Shown here piece after piece: positions 36,909-45,571 of a stretch of DNA of 60,052 nucleotides; position 1 is the first letter of the stretch; each line of letters opens with the position of its first letter. The DNA comes from Myxococcales bacterium. Its GTDB lineage: Bacteria; Myxococcota_A; Polyangia; Polyangiales; Polyangiaceae. A program made the translations under genes and the position numbers. The DNA is taken from contig JANYHK010000040.1 in the NCBI GenBank assembly GCA_025359105.1, forward strand, positions 1 to 60,052. Reading direction: 5' to 3'. The notes beneath the pieces are model-generated. The model worked only from the letters and a program-made list of their open reading frames with translations, had not been told where the DNA came from and did not search any database.

Positions 36909-37541
36909 TCAGGGCCGACGATCGCCTGCATTTTCCGGGAGCGCGTAGAGGCTGAGGCAGGTGTCCCCGTACCGGCGGGTCTCGTCGCGCACCAGGCCGG
37001 CGATCTCCGGACCTCCCTCGTCGTGGTCGCCTTCTTCCTTCCCCTCCTTCCCCGCGCGGGCCTCTCCACGTGCGGGCGCGTGCTCGAGCACGAGCAGCGC
37101 GCCAGGCCCGAGGGCGCCACCGGCGACGACCCGCTCGACCGCGCGGAGGGCGGTTCCGTCCACCACGTCGGCGTAGGGGGGATCGACGAAGACGAGATCG
37201 AAGCCGCCCCGCTCGAGCTGAACGGCCGCACGTTCCACGGCAGACGCGACCACGTCGACGCGCCCTTCGACCTTGAGCGCGGCCACGTTGGCGCGAAGCG
37301 CCGCAAGTGCATCGCGCCCCCTTTCCACCACCGTCGCCCGCGCTGCGCCGCGCGACAGGGCCTCCAGCGCCAGGGCGCCGGTCCCCGCGTAGAGGTCGAG
37401 GACCCGGGCCCCTTCGAGCGTCGCGCGCGCCGCGAGGATCGAGAAAAGAGCCTCGCGCACACGGTCGGACGTCGGCCGGGTGGCCTGCCCGCGGGGGGCC
37501 ACGAGGGCGCGCGAGCGATGAATCCCGCCGGTGATTCGCAT
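36909..37541 (-). CDS. rsmD: 16S rRNA (guanine966-N2)-methyltransferase RsmD
   Basis: A 210-residue methyltransferase starting at MRITGGIHRSR. It shows the family N-terminal basic motif with RPTSDRVREALFSIL, the SAM site VLDLYAGTGALALEALSRGA, and the catalytic FVDPPYA. It carries an insert rich in Gly/Glu/Lys (about 160-185). It methylates G966 of 16S rRNA. Its 3' end is 98 nt from the start of the AgmX-like gene. Confidence 0.93.
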   Translation of the reverse strand: MRITGGIHRSRALVAPRGQATRPTSDRVREALFSILAARATLEGARVLDLYAGTGALALEALSRGAARATVVERGRDALAALRANVAALKVEGRVDVVASAVERAAVQLERGGFDLVFVDPPYADVVDGTALRAVERVVAGGALGPGALLVLEHAPARGEARAGKEGKEEGDHDEGGPEIAGLVRDETRRYGDTCLSLYALPENAGDRRP

Positions 37542-37622
37542 GCCGAAGGGTTCGCCTACCACATCGGGGCACGCAGGACCTTTTGATCAGACCCAGCTTC
37601 ACGCGTTACGCTCCCTCCCGAC

Positions 37623-38828
37623 ATGTCTCTTCCGCGCCTGCTCGGGTTTGCCCTTGCGCTGCTCTCCTTCGTGGCGACGTTCGCGGTCGCACGCGACGCT
37701 CGCTGCGATCCAGCGGGGCCGCGCGCCTACCCGCTCTATGTCCTCGCCGTCGACACCGACGACGCCGACGATCAGAGCGAGGCGCTGACCGGCGCGCTCC
37801 GTTCGCGTGTTCGCGGAGCCCAGGGATGGAGCCTCGCCGAGACGACCCTGACGCTCAGCATGCTCACGGCGGCGCTGAAGTGCCCGAAGGTCCCCGACGC
37901 CGCCTGCCTCGTGAAGATCGGCGACCAGCTCAAGGCCGATCGCTTCGTGTGGGGGACGCTCCAGAAGGCGCCCGGCAACATGGTCAAGGTGGACCTGCAC
38001 CTCTGGGCGCGCGGCAAGGCCGAGATCACTGCGGGTGACACGTACACGGAGAACCTGAAGGACCAGAACGACGAGCGGCTCCAGCGCGTCGCGCAGCGCT
38101 TGTTCGACAGGCTCACGGGCTCCGCTTCGGCGGGCTCGCTCGTCGTGCGCGCCGGCGACGCCGGCGGCGTCGTCCTCGTGGACGGCCAGCGCCGCGCGGC
38201 CCTCGACAAGGGCGAAGCCACGTTCGATCTCCCCGCCGGCACGCACGCCGTCGAGGTCCGCGTGCAGGGCTACGCGCCGTCGAAGGATTCGGTAACCATC
38301 GCAGCCGGCAAGGAGTCGCGCCTCACCGTGAGCCTCGTCGCCGAAGGGGCGACGCCGGGCGAGACGACCCCGAGCGTGGGGCCGAGCGGTCGCAAAGTGG
38401 CCGGGTGGGCAGCGGTCGGCGTTGGCGCAGCGCTGCTCATCGCCGGCGGCGTCGAAGGCATCGTCTACCTCGGCAAGAAGAGCGACCAGGACAACGTCGA
38501 CAAGAGCCTCTTCGGCGGCAGCGACGTCTGCAACCCGATCCTCCCCGACCCCAAGGACCCGCGCTACGCCGCGGCGAAGCAGACGACCTCGGAAGCGTGC
38601 ACGCGCAGCCAGGACGCGAAGAAGGTGAGCACGCTGGCGTTCGTCTTCGGCGCAGCGGGCGCCGTCGCGACGGCGGTTGGGCTCTACCTCGTCTTGACCG
38701 ACGGGGGCAGCTCGGAGAAGTCGGGACCGAAGTTCGAGGATCGCACGAAGAGCGCGGGGCCGAAGATGCGGCTGGTGCCGGAGATCTCGCCGGTGGCGCA
38801 AGGTCTGCTGCTCCAGGGCACCTTCTAA
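37623..38828 (+). CDS. Exported PEGA-domain protein
   Basis: A 401-residue protein: signal peptide (1-24), a domain of about 110 residues with alternating helices and strands (LYVLAVDTDDADDQ to NLKDQNDERLQRVAQRLF). A PEGA repeat follows (VVLVDGQRRAALDKGEATF, then HAVEVRVQGYAPSKDSV). Two hydrophobic segments come last (about 260-278 and 340-360), so the C-terminus is membrane-anchored. PEGA domains bind peptidoglycan- or S-layer-linked structures. It ends just before the TetR operator region. Confidence 0.8.
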   Translation: MSLPRLLGFALALLSFVATFAVARDARCDPAGPRAYPLYVLAVDTDDADDQSEALTGALRSRVRGAQGWSLAETTLTLSMLTAALKCPKVPDAACLVKIGDQLKADRFVWGTLQKAPGNMVKVDLHLWARGKAEITAGDTYTENLKDQNDERLQRVAQRLFDRLTGSASAGSLVVRAGDAGGVVLVDGQRRAALDKGEATFDLPAGTHAVEVRVQGYAPSKDSVTIAAGKESRLTVSLVAEGATPGETTPSVGPSGRKVAGWAAVGVGAALLIAGGVEGIVYLGKKSDQDNVDKSLFGGSDVCNPILPDPKDPRYAAAKQTTSEACTRSQDAKKVSTLAFVFGAAGAVATAVGLYLVLTDGGSSEKSGPKFEDRTKSAGPKMRLVPEISPVAQGLLLQGTF

Positions 38829-38833
38829 ATAAC

Positions 38834-38890
38834 CAACGAACGTTCGTTGTTGGTACGACCGTTTGACAAACGAACGTTCGGTATTATGTT
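38834..38890 (+). promoter_or_regulatory. TetR-type operator pair and promoter of the ene-reductase operon
   Basis: Site 1, CAACGAACGTTCGTTG (38834-38849), is a perfect 16-bp palindrome. Site 2, centred between 38875 and 38876, repeats the core CGAACGTTCG. TTGACA at 38863-38868 is followed by a 16-nt spacer and TATGTT (38885-38890), so site 2 occupies the spacer. Only six bases separate the -10 from the ATG at 38897, predicting a leaderless or nearly leaderless transcript. The likely repressor is the TetR protein encoded by the second gene. Confidence 0.75.
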
Positions 38891-38896
38891 GGGGGT

Positions 38897-40114
38897 ATGC
38901 TCGAAGCGCCGCTACGCCTCCCCAACGGCACCGTGCTCCGTCACCGCATCGCCAAGGCGGCGATGGAGGAAGCACTCGCCGACCCCCGACAAGACCCGAC
39001 CGCCGAGCTCGCGCGCCTCTACCGCGGCTGGGCCGACGGCGGCGCGGCCCTCCTGATCACCGGCCACGTCCTCGTCGACCGCGCCGCGCGCGCCCGACCC
39101 CGCGACGTGGTCCTCGAGGACGAGCGGGCGCTCGACAGGTTGAGCGCCTGGGCGGACGCCGCGCGCAGCGGCGGCGCCGAGGTGTGGATGCAGCTCAATC
39201 ACGCCGGCCGCCAGACGCCACGCCACGTGGCGGCCGTCCCGGTCGCGCCGTCCGCCGTGCCTGCCGTGAAGATGCTCGCGAGCTTCGGACGCCCGCGAGC
39301 CCTCCGCGAGGAGGAGATCCACGACATCATCGCGCGCTTCGCCCGCGCGGCCGTCATCGCGGAGCGAGCAGGTTTCACTGGCGTCCAGGTCCACGCGGCC
39401 CACGGCTATCTCCTCAGCCAGTTTCTTTCACCGCTCACCAATCTCCGCGACGACGCGTGGGGCGGCACGATCGAGAACCGGGCACGCCTCCTCCTCGAGA
39501 CCGTCCGCGCCGTCCGGCGCGCGCTCAAGAAGACCACCGCGGTCGCCGTGAAGCTCAACAGCGGGGACTTCCAGCGCGGCGGCTTCGACGAGCACGACTT
39601 CCGCCAGGTGGTGCGCTTGCTCGACGCCGAGGGGATCGACCTGCTCGAGATCTCGGGCGGTAACTACGAATCTCCTGCGCTCTTCAAGGGGACGGGCGCG
39701 GCCGCGAGCCCGCGCGAGGCCTATTTCCTCGAGTTCGCGCGCGCCGTGCGGGAGCTCACGAAGGTCCCGATCATGGTCACCGGCGGATTTCGCTCGCGGG
39801 CCGCCATGGAGCAGGCGCTGGCCGAAGGCGCCGTCGACGTCATCGGCCTGGCGCGACCGCTCGCGCTCGAGCCCGATCTCCCGCGACGGCTGCTCGACGG
39901 CACGGCGGAGCGGTCCACCGTAACGACCAAGGACGTCTTCGTGAAATCGCTGAGCGTGGTCGCCGACGGCGCGTGGTCGTGGATGCAGATCCGGCGAATG
40001 GCGCACGGCGACGCCCCCGATCCTGGGCTCTCGACGTGGACCTCGCTCCTCTACTATCTCTTCTTCGACTTGTTCCTCTCGAAGACCAGCATCATGCGAA
40101 TGGGGGCGGCGTGA
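38897..40114 (+). CDS. NADH:flavin oxidoreductase, Old Yellow Enzyme family
   Basis: A 405-residue OYE-type TIM-barrel flavoprotein. Diagnostic segments are WMQLNHAGRQ (active-site His region), VHAAHGYLLSQFLSPLTNLR and DAWGGTIENRARLLLE. The phosphate-binding end is VTGGFRSRAAMEQAL with VIGLARPLALEPDL. The form is that of the 2,4-dienoyl-CoA-reductase-like subgroup without the C-terminal FAD domain. It should use FMN and NAD(P)H to reduce activated C=C bonds of electrophiles. It overlaps the downstream tetR start by GTGA and is controlled from the palindromic promoter, an arrangement functionally like NemR/NemA. Confidence 0.9.
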   Translation: MLEAPLRLPNGTVLRHRIAKAAMEEALADPRQDPTAELARLYRGWADGGAALLITGHVLVDRAARARPRDVVLEDERALDRLSAWADAARSGGAEVWMQLNHAGRQTPRHVAAVPVAPSAVPAVKMLASFGRPRALREEEIHDIIARFARAAVIAERAGFTGVQVHAAHGYLLSQFLSPLTNLRDDAWGGTIENRARLLLETVRAVRRALKKTTAVAVKLNSGDFQRGGFDEHDFRQVVRLLDAEGIDLLEISGGNYESPALFKGTGAAASPREAYFLEFARAVRELTKVPIMVTGGFRSRAAMEQALAEGAVDVIGLARPLALEPDLPRRLLDGTAERSTVTTKDVFVKSLSVVADGAWSWMQIRRMAHGDAPDPGLSTWTSLLYYLFFDLFLSKTSIMRMGAA

Positions 40115-40752
40115 AGCGCGCAGCTCGCGAAGAGGCGCCTCGCCGCGACTTGCGCGTCGTCCGCGGCGAAGAAACCCATGCGCGCATCCTCCGGACCGCG
40201 GTGGACGTCGCGTCGACCGAAGGCCTCGAGGGGCTCACCATCGGCCACCTCGCGTCGGCGCTCGGCGTCAGCAAGGCCGGGCTCTTCGCACACTTCGGCT
40301 CCAAAGAAGCGCTGCAGCTCGCGACGGTCGAAGCGGCACGCGGGATCTACTTCTCGGCGATCGTCGAGCCGGCGCTGGGCGCCGCCGAGGGGCTCCCGCG
40401 CCTGCGACGCCTGTGCGAGGCGTGGCTCGACTACGTCGAGCAGGAGACGTTCCGCGGCGGCTGCTTCTTCGCCTCGGCGTCGGCAGAATTCGACTCGCGG
40501 CCGGGCAAGGTGCGCGATCTCGTCGCCCAGACGATGCGGGAGTGGCTGGATTTTCTCGAGAGCGCCATCGCCGACGCCGTGCGCCTGGGCCACGTCCGCA
40601 AGGACGTCGACCCCGCGCAGCTCGCCTTCGAGCTCAACGCCCTGGAGATGGCCGGCAACTGGGCCAAGCAGCTCCTCCTCGATCACGCCGCGATCAAGCG
40701 CGCCCGCATCGCAGTCCTGAACCGACTGGAAGCCATCACCCTGGTGAGGTGA
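40111..40752 (+). CDS. TetR-family repressor, likely regulator of the upstream ene-reductase
   Basis: A 213-residue regulator with GTG start overlapping the oxidoreductase stop. The helix-turn-helix region is LTIGHLASALGVSKAGLFAHF followed by GSKEAL, residues about 38-65. The C-terminal domain contains ETFRGGCFFASASAEFDS, the conserved segment of the TetR_C subgroup related to YcdC-like proteins. The Cys in GGCFF could sense electrophiles, as in NemR; this is inference. Autoregulation through the two operators at 38834-38890 is the simplest model. Confidence 0.9.
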   Translation: MKRAAREEAPRRDLRVVRGEETHARILRTAVDVASTEGLEGLTIGHLASALGVSKAGLFAHFGSKEALQLATVEAARGIYFSAIVEPALGAAEGLPRLRRLCEAWLDYVEQETFRGGCFFASASAEFDSRPGKVRDLVAQTMREWLDFLESAIADAVRLGHVRKDVDPAQLAFELNALEMAGNWAKQLLLDHAAIKRARIAVLNRLEAITLVR

Positions 40753-40757
40753 GCCTC

Positions 40758-41552
40758 CTACCCAGCGATGTCCCGCAGCGAGTAGCGCCCGGGCGCCTTG
40801 CCGCGGAGAAACGCCGCTGCGACGACCGCGCCGTGCGCGAAGAGATCGCGGCTCGACGCCTTGTGCACGAGCTCGATCCGCTCACCCGCGCCGAAGAGGG
40901 AGACGGTGTGATCGCCGATGACGTCGCCGCCACGGACGGCGTGGACACCGATCTCCGACGACGGGCGCGGCCCCGGTCGACCGTGGCGTCCGTGCACGAG
41001 GTTGGCGCCGTCCGCGCGCGCGTCTTTCGCGATCTGGGCCAGGCGGACGGCGGTACCGCTCGGCGCGTCCACCTTCTGCCGGTGGTGCACCTCGACCACT
41101 TCGACGTCGTACGTCGGGCCCAGCATCTCGATCGCGCGTCGCACGAGGACGCCGAGGACGTGGACACCGAGGCTCATGTTCGGCTCCCAGAGGATCGCCG
41201 CGCGCTGGGACGCGTCGTCGAGCGCGCACGTCGCCGGCTCGTCCAGGCCCGTCGTGCCGCTCACGAGCGCGAAGCCCGCGCGCGCCGCCGTCTCGGCTGC
41301 AAGTCGCGTCCCGGCAGGCGTCGAAAAGTCGATGCACACCTCGACCTTCGCGCGCGCGAGCGCCTCGATCGCGTCGGTCACCGAGACGCCTATGCCGCCG
41401 AGGCCCGCAAGCTCGCCGACGTCGCGGCCGACGTCCGACGCGCCGACGGCGCAAACGATCTCCATCCCCGCTTCGCGCGCGAGGCGCACGACCGCGCGGC
41501 CCATGCGACCGCTCGCGCCCACGACGCCGAGCCGCAGGCCAGCCGCGCTCAT
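40758..41552 (-). CDS. dapB: 4-hydroxy-tetrahydrodipicolinate reductase
   Basis: A 264-residue enzyme of lysine/diaminopimelate synthesis. The nucleotide-binding motif is VVGASGRMGRAVV, and the catalytic region EVVEVHHRQKVDAPSGTA contains the conserved His pair and Lys. The start at 41552 overlaps the dapA stop (ATGA), so the two are translationally coupled. It uses NAD(P)H to reduce the DapA product. Its stop lies five nt from the convergent tetR stop. Confidence 0.95.
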   Translation of the reverse strand: MSAAGLRLGVVGASGRMGRAVVRLAREAGMEIVCAVGASDVGRDVGELAGLGGIGVSVTDAIEALARAKVEVCIDFSTPAGTRLAAETAARAGFALVSGTTGLDEPATCALDDASQRAAILWEPNMSLGVHVLGVLVRRAIEMLGPTYDVEVVEVHHRQKVDAPSGTAVRLAQIAKDARADGANLVHGRHGRPGPRPSSEIGVHAVRGGDVIGDHTVSLFGAGERIELVHKASSRDLFAHGAVVAAAFLRGKAPGRYSLRDIAG

Positions 41553-42439
41553 CCCTCGTGCCCAGCCAGCAGCGCCGTGAGCGCCCTCTTCGTCGCCTCG
41601 CCGGCGGGCACCAGCGGCCCGCGCACCGCGTCGCTCATCATGCCGCGCATCGCGAGCGCCGCCTTCGCTGGGCCGGGGTTCGCCTCGAGGAACATCGCCT
41701 CGTGCACCGGCACCAGATCGAAGTGCGCCTTGCGCGCCTCCTCGTTCTTGCCCTCGAGGGCGAGCCGGGTGGCGCGCGACACCGCGCGCGGCAGGACGTT
41801 GGACGTGACGCTGATGACCCCGCGCGCGCCCACCGCGACCATCGCCAAAGTGAGCGCGTCGTCGCCCGAGAGCACCGTGACGCGCGCGCCAAGGCGGCGC
41901 ACGATCTCCTGCGCGCGGAGCACGTTCCCCGTCGCCTCCTTCATGCCGACCACGTTGGGGGCGCTCTCGACGATACGCACGAACGTGTCGCACGACAGAT
42001 CGATCCCGGTGCGGCCGGGGATGTTGTAGAGGACGACCGGGCATTTGACGGCCGCCGCGATGGTGACGAAGTGGCTGTGGAGCCCGTCCTGCGTCGGCTT
42101 GTTGTAGTAGGGCACGACGACCATCACCGCGTCAGCGCCGGCGCGTTCGGCGTCCTGCGACAGCTCGATCGCCGTCTGCGTGGAGTTCGAGCCCGTGCCC
42201 GCGATCACCTGCACCCGCCCGGCGGCGCGCTTCACAACGCGGCGGACGATCTCCTTGTGCTCTTCGTGGGTGATCGTGGGGCTCTCGCCGGTGGTCCCGC
42301 AGGGAACCAGCCCGGTGATGCCGCCGGCGACCTGCGCGTCGACGAGGGCGTCGAGCGCCGGCCAGTCGATCGCGTGCGGCGCCGCCGCGAGGAAGGGGGT
42401 GACGATCGCGGTGTACGTTCCGCCGAGGGTGATGCCCAT
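41549..42439 (-). CDS. dapA: 4-hydroxy-tetrahydrodipicolinate synthase
   Basis: A 296-residue (beta/alpha)8 aldolase. The Schiff-base lysine is K167 in GMKEATG; the PCGTTGESPT loop and VVLYNIPGRTG (Tyr138) are conserved. It condenses pyruvate with aspartate semialdehyde, the first committed step to lysine and peptidoglycan diaminopimelate. It overlaps dapB. A perfect nine-pair hairpin stands directly before its ribosome-binding site (AAGAAAGG). Confidence 0.96.
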   Translation of the reverse strand: MGITLGGTYTAIVTPFLAAAPHAIDWPALDALVDAQVAGGITGLVPCGTTGESPTITHEEHKEIVRRVVKRAAGRVQVIAGTGSNSTQTAIELSQDAERAGADAVMVVVPYYNKPTQDGLHSHFVTIAAAVKCPVVLYNIPGRTGIDLSCDTFVRIVESAPNVVGMKEATGNVLRAQEIVRRLGARVTVLSGDDALTLAMVAVGARGVISVTSNVLPRAVSRATRLALEGKNEEARKAHFDLVPVHEAMFLEANPGPAKAALAMRGMMSDAVRGPLVPAGEATKRALTALLAGHEG

Positions 42440-42451
42440 GCGCCTTTCTTA

Positions 42452-42480
42452 GAGCGTTTGACCGGAACGGGCAAACGCTC
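42452..42480 (-). promoter_or_regulatory. Hairpin directly upstream of the dapA ribosome-binding site
   Basis: GAGCGTTTG (42452-42460) and CAAACGCTC (42472-42480) form a nine-pair stem ending 12 nt before the dapA ATG. It could be a leader hairpin that modulates dapA translation or a second terminator for the GH57 gene. It matches no lysine riboswitch. Confidence 0.4.
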
Positions 42481-42503
42481 GGACGCGACCAAACCAGGAG
42501 CAT

Positions 42504-42536
42504 TGAGCAACCCTCCCATCGGACGACGGTTGCTCA
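42504..42536 (-). terminator. Hairpin at the end of the GH57 gene
   Basis: TGAGCAACC and GGTTGCTCA (42528-42536 and 42504-42512) pair over nine bases on the minus strand, and the 5' arm includes the gene's TGA. Only a weak T-rich tail (CCTGGTTTGG) follows. Confidence 0.5.
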
Positions 42537-44132
42537 GCCGAAGACGCGGCGCAAATCCTCTTCCTGGAGCTCGGCGAAAAAGTTGTCGCGCGCGCAGACG
42601 TCGTCCAGCCACGCCAGGTCGGCCCCCTCGATGATCCCGGTCTCGACCAGGTGCCCCAGGTGCCGCAGCCGGCGGGTGTGCGCGCGGATGCGGGCCTCGG
42701 CGTAGCCCATCGCCGTTCCCGTCTTCAGGATGAAGCTCCAGTCGCTGGACTGCAGCAGCAGGAGCTCGCGGATCGCCTGGTCGAGCGCCCTGCCGCGCAC
42801 GCCTTCCGCGTCGCGGAATCTGCTCACGAGCGAGCTCGTGTAGCGCGTCGCGTGGTGCACGTGCCGCCACGACCACGCCGCCTCCGGGCTCACCCACACC
42901 TGACCGTACCCGCCGGCGCCCCACGACGACGCGCTCGGCGTCGCCTCCACCGTCACCGGGTGCCGCTCGAGGTAGTCCTTCAGCGTGATCGCTTCGACCT
43001 CGCCGTTGGTGTTCGGTAGCTGGCGGAAGAGCGCCTCGAGGAACATCGGCCCCTCGAACCACCAGTGGCCGTACAGCTCCGCGTCGTACGGTGAGACGAC
43101 GATCGGCGGCGTCTGCATCGTGCTCGCCAGGTGGCGGATCTGCGCGGCGCGGTTGAAGACGAAATTGCCGGCGTGCTCCGTCGCCTTCTGGCGCGCGATG
43201 CCGGGCTGGTAAGGCTCCTTCTCGATGTCCTTGCCGGTGATCCGGAAGTACTTGAGGCCGGTCATGAGACGGGCGCCGTCGTCGCCGACCTCGCCCATGA
43301 GCTCGCTGACGGGCAGGTCGAAGCCGATGTCCCGGTAAAAATCGCGGTAGAAGGCGTCGCCTGGGTAGCCCTCGTCGCGCGACCACACCTGCCGGCTCGA
43401 CTCGGCGTCGCGCCCGAAGAACGAGACGCCGTTCGGGCTGACGATGGGCGCGTGGACGCCGAAGGGCGGGCTCGGCGTGGCGTCCGTGATGCCGTGCGAG
43501 TCGACGAGCGTGTAGCGGATGCCCGCGTCCGCGATCTCGCGATCGAAGCTCGGGTGGTACGCGCACTCGGCGAGCCAGGCGCCGATCGGCCGGCGCCCCA
43601 CGATGCGCTCGAAGCCCGTGACGCCGAGCTCGAGCTGCGGGCGGATCCCCTCGCCCACGGGGAGCATGCCGGGCAAGTAGCAGTGGGTCGCCGAGCACGT
43701 GAGCAGCTCGAGGCGCCCCGCGTCCCAGTGGCTCACGAGGCCGGCGAGGACGTCGCCGCCGTGCCGCTCGTACACCGCGCGCATGCGCGCGAGCTCTTCG
43801 ACGTAGAACCGCGCCACCGGGCCGAAGCGCGCGTCGTCCGCGAGGCGGATCGCTTCTTTCGCCGCGAGTCGCTCCACCCGCCCGAGGTGATCGCGAAAGC
43901 GCGCGTCGAGGAGCGCGTCCTTCATCATCGCGGCGAGCGGCGGCGTCACGCTCATCGTGACCGCGAACGGAACCTCGTCCTCCGCAAGCCGGTCGAACGC
44001 ATCGAGGAGCGGTAAATAGCACTCGATCAGCCCCTCGAAGTACCAGCGCTCCTCGAGGTGCCGCGCGTTCTCCGGGTGCCGTACGAACGGCAGGTGCGCG
44101 TGCAGCACCAGCGCGAAGTAACCCAAGGCCAT
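42534..44132 (-). CDS. Glycoside hydrolase family 57, probable 1,4-alpha-glucan branching enzyme
   Basis: A 532-residue GH57 protein. The catalytic nucleophile is E189 (WLAECAYHP) and the acid/base D350 (SPYDAELYGHWWFEG), both in the classical motifs. The N-terminal LVLHAHLPFVRHPE strand is also conserved. Its length and the C-terminal helical domain (LLLQSSDWSFILKTGTAMGYA) fit the branching-enzyme group (AmyC/TK1436 type) that makes alpha-1,6 branches in glycogen. No other glycogen gene is nearby. No signal peptide, so cytoplasmic. Confidence 0.9.
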   Translation of the reverse strand: MALGYFALVLHAHLPFVRHPENARHLEERWYFEGLIECYLPLLDAFDRLAEDEVPFAVTMSVTPPLAAMMKDALLDARFRDHLGRVERLAAKEAIRLADDARFGPVARFYVEELARMRAVYERHGGDVLAGLVSHWDAGRLELLTCSATHCYLPGMLPVGEGIRPQLELGVTGFERIVGRRPIGAWLAECAYHPSFDREIADAGIRYTLVDSHGITDATPSPPFGVHAPIVSPNGVSFFGRDAESSRQVWSRDEGYPGDAFYRDFYRDIGFDLPVSELMGEVGDDGARLMTGLKYFRITGKDIEKEPYQPGIARQKATEHAGNFVFNRAAQIRHLASTMQTPPIVVSPYDAELYGHWWFEGPMFLEALFRQLPNTNGEVEAITLKDYLERHPVTVEATPSASSWGAGGYGQVWVSPEAAWSWRHVHHATRYTSSLVSRFRDAEGVRGRALDQAIRELLLLQSSDWSFILKTGTAMGYAEARIRAHTRRLRHLGHLVETGIIEGADLAWLDDVCARDNFFAELQEEDLRRVFG

Positions 44133-44215
44133 TCGCGGAGCGTGGTCGCCGTTCGGCGACGCGGTGTCAAGGAGACGCGCGGCGCGCTCGCGGTCCGGCG
44201 TCGGGGGCGAGGAAG

Positions 44216-44920
44216 TCAGGGATTGTGGACGTCGCCTTGCGCCGCGCCCACGTGGCAGCCGCCCGTGCTGCAGCCGCCGCCACCGATCGTGGCGGTCATG
44301 CCGGTCGCCGAACCCGGCCCGCGCACGCCAACCTTGTAGGGGCCGCCAGCGAGGTTCGTCCCGAGCACGTAAAAGTACCCGTTCGTCTCCGTGTACGCCT
44401 TGGCCACCTCGGCGTTGGCGCCGTCGACGACGCGCACCTCGACCTGGTTGGCCGCGGCGCCGGCGGCGTTCTTCACGTAGCCGCCGATGGTGAACTCCTT
44501 GCCCGCCGCGGCGCCGCCCGGGGTGTGGCAGCTCAGGCAGTCCTTCTTCGGGGGCAAATTGTTGGCGGTGCCGTGGCTCGCGCTCGTCGCCTGCTGCCCG
44601 GGCGTCGCCACGTAGTTGCCGGCGGTCTTGAACGCGTCGGGGACCACGCCGCTCGAGCCGCTGTCCTTGCCGGCGTCGACGCCGCTCGAACCGCCGCTAC
44701 TGCCGCTCGTCCCGCTCGAACCGCCGCTGGTGCCGCTCGTCCCGCTGGTGCCGCTCGTCCCGCTGCTCGCGCCTCCGCTCGTCGCGCCCCTGCTCGCGCC
44801 GACGTGCGGGGTCCTGTCGGAGAGCTCATAGGCCCCTGGATCGGGGGCGCTGCACGCTGCGGTCAGGAGGCCGCACCCCAAGCCCGCGAGCAGAACCTTC
44901 GTGAGCGCGTTGAATCCCAT
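44216..44920 (-). CDS. Heme-motif lipoprotein with Gly/Ser/Thr-rich linker
   Basis: A 234-residue protein: lipobox LLTAAC, then about 50 residues of SGTSGTSG-type low complexity. A cytochrome-like region follows with CLSCHTPGG (CXXCH, one heme c), then an Ig-like segment VEVRVVDGANAEVAKAYTE. It ends with CSTGGCH (CX4CH), an atypical heme-like motif. It is probably an outer-membrane or periplasmic c-type cytochrome. The frame is open upstream of 44920, but the signal peptide sets the start. It is divergent from rplU across 326 nt. Confidence 0.75.
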   Translation of the reverse strand: MGFNALTKVLLAGLGCGLLTAACSAPDPGAYELSDRTPHVGASRGATSGGASSGTSGTSGTSGTSGGSSGTSGSSGGSSGVDAGKDSGSSGVVPDAFKTAGNYVATPGQQATSASHGTANNLPPKKDCLSCHTPGGAAAGKEFTIGGYVKNAAGAAANQVEVRVVDGANAEVAKAYTETNGYFYVLGTNLAGGPYKVGVRGPGSATGMTATIGGGGCSTGGCHVGAAQGDVHNP

Positions 44921-45086
44921 GCAGCCTCCAGGACTTACGATAACTGGTCGAGCGCACCGCAGATGCGTCCTCGCGGCGGCCGCAGAGTCCGTGGTGCAGA
45001 TCTCAGCAAAGGTTGCGCCGCCCGGCAAGACGCCCCCGTGCCGGCGATCCACTGGCTCACGATTCCCTGGTGAAGGAGAGATCCGC

Positions 45087-45114
45087 TTTACAAAACCGAA
45101 GTCCTCCATATACT
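45087..45114 (+). promoter_or_regulatory. Sigma70-type promoter of rplU-rpmA
   Basis: TTTACA (45087-45092), a 16-nt spacer and TATACT (45109-45114) form a strong promoter; transcription should start near 45121. The 5' leader of about 125 nt before rplU may host L21-type autoregulation, but I could not draw a convincing structure. The remainder of the 44921-45246 gap shows nothing else. Confidence 0.65.
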
Positions 45115-45246
45115 CCCGCGTCCCCAGGTCGCAGGAGCAATCCAAACCCTGGTTACCTCTCCGGATTCGTTGCACTTTCCCCCGCCGTCACCTGCCCGCC
45201 CGGCCCTTTGGCTCGACGCGCGGAGCGGCTCGCAAGAGGGTTTCCC

Positions 45247-45558
45247 ATGTACGCGGTGATCAAAACGGGCGGCAAACAGTACCGAGTCGCCCAAGGCGAC
45301 AAGCTCAGGATCGAGAAGCTGCCCGGCAACGTCGGCGACAGCGTGACGTTCGGGGACGTGCTCCTCGTGGGCGAGGGCGAGAACCTCAAGATCGGCGCGC
45401 CGATGCTCGCGGGCGCGAAGGTCGAAGCGAAGATCACCGATCAGGATCGGGACAAGAAGGTCATCATCTTCAAGTTTCGTCGCCGCAAGAACTACCACCG
45501 CAAGATCGGGCATCGTCAGCCGTTCACCGCGGTCGAAATCACCAGCATCAACGGCTGA
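45247..45558 (+). CDS. rplU: 50S ribosomal protein L21
   Basis: A 103-residue protein beginning [14 protein letters not shown] and containing [20 protein letters not shown], the 23S rRNA-binding end of L21. The ATG at 45247 is the family start; the frame continues upstream but without similarity. It is transcribed with rpmA, 13 nt downstream, in the classic rplU-rpmA order. The usual third gene, obgE, is not next. Confidence 0.97.
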   Translation: MYAVIKTGGKQYRVAQGDKLRIEKLPGNVGDSVTFGDVLLVGEGENLKIGAPMLAGAKVEAKITDQDRDKKVIIFKFRRRKNYHRKIGHRQPFTAVEITSING

Positions 45559-45571
45559 GAGGAGGAGAACC

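Noticed and set aside
42440-42480. Lysine riboswitch before dapA
   Set aside because: The gap is too short and lacks the L-box core; only a simple hairpin is present.
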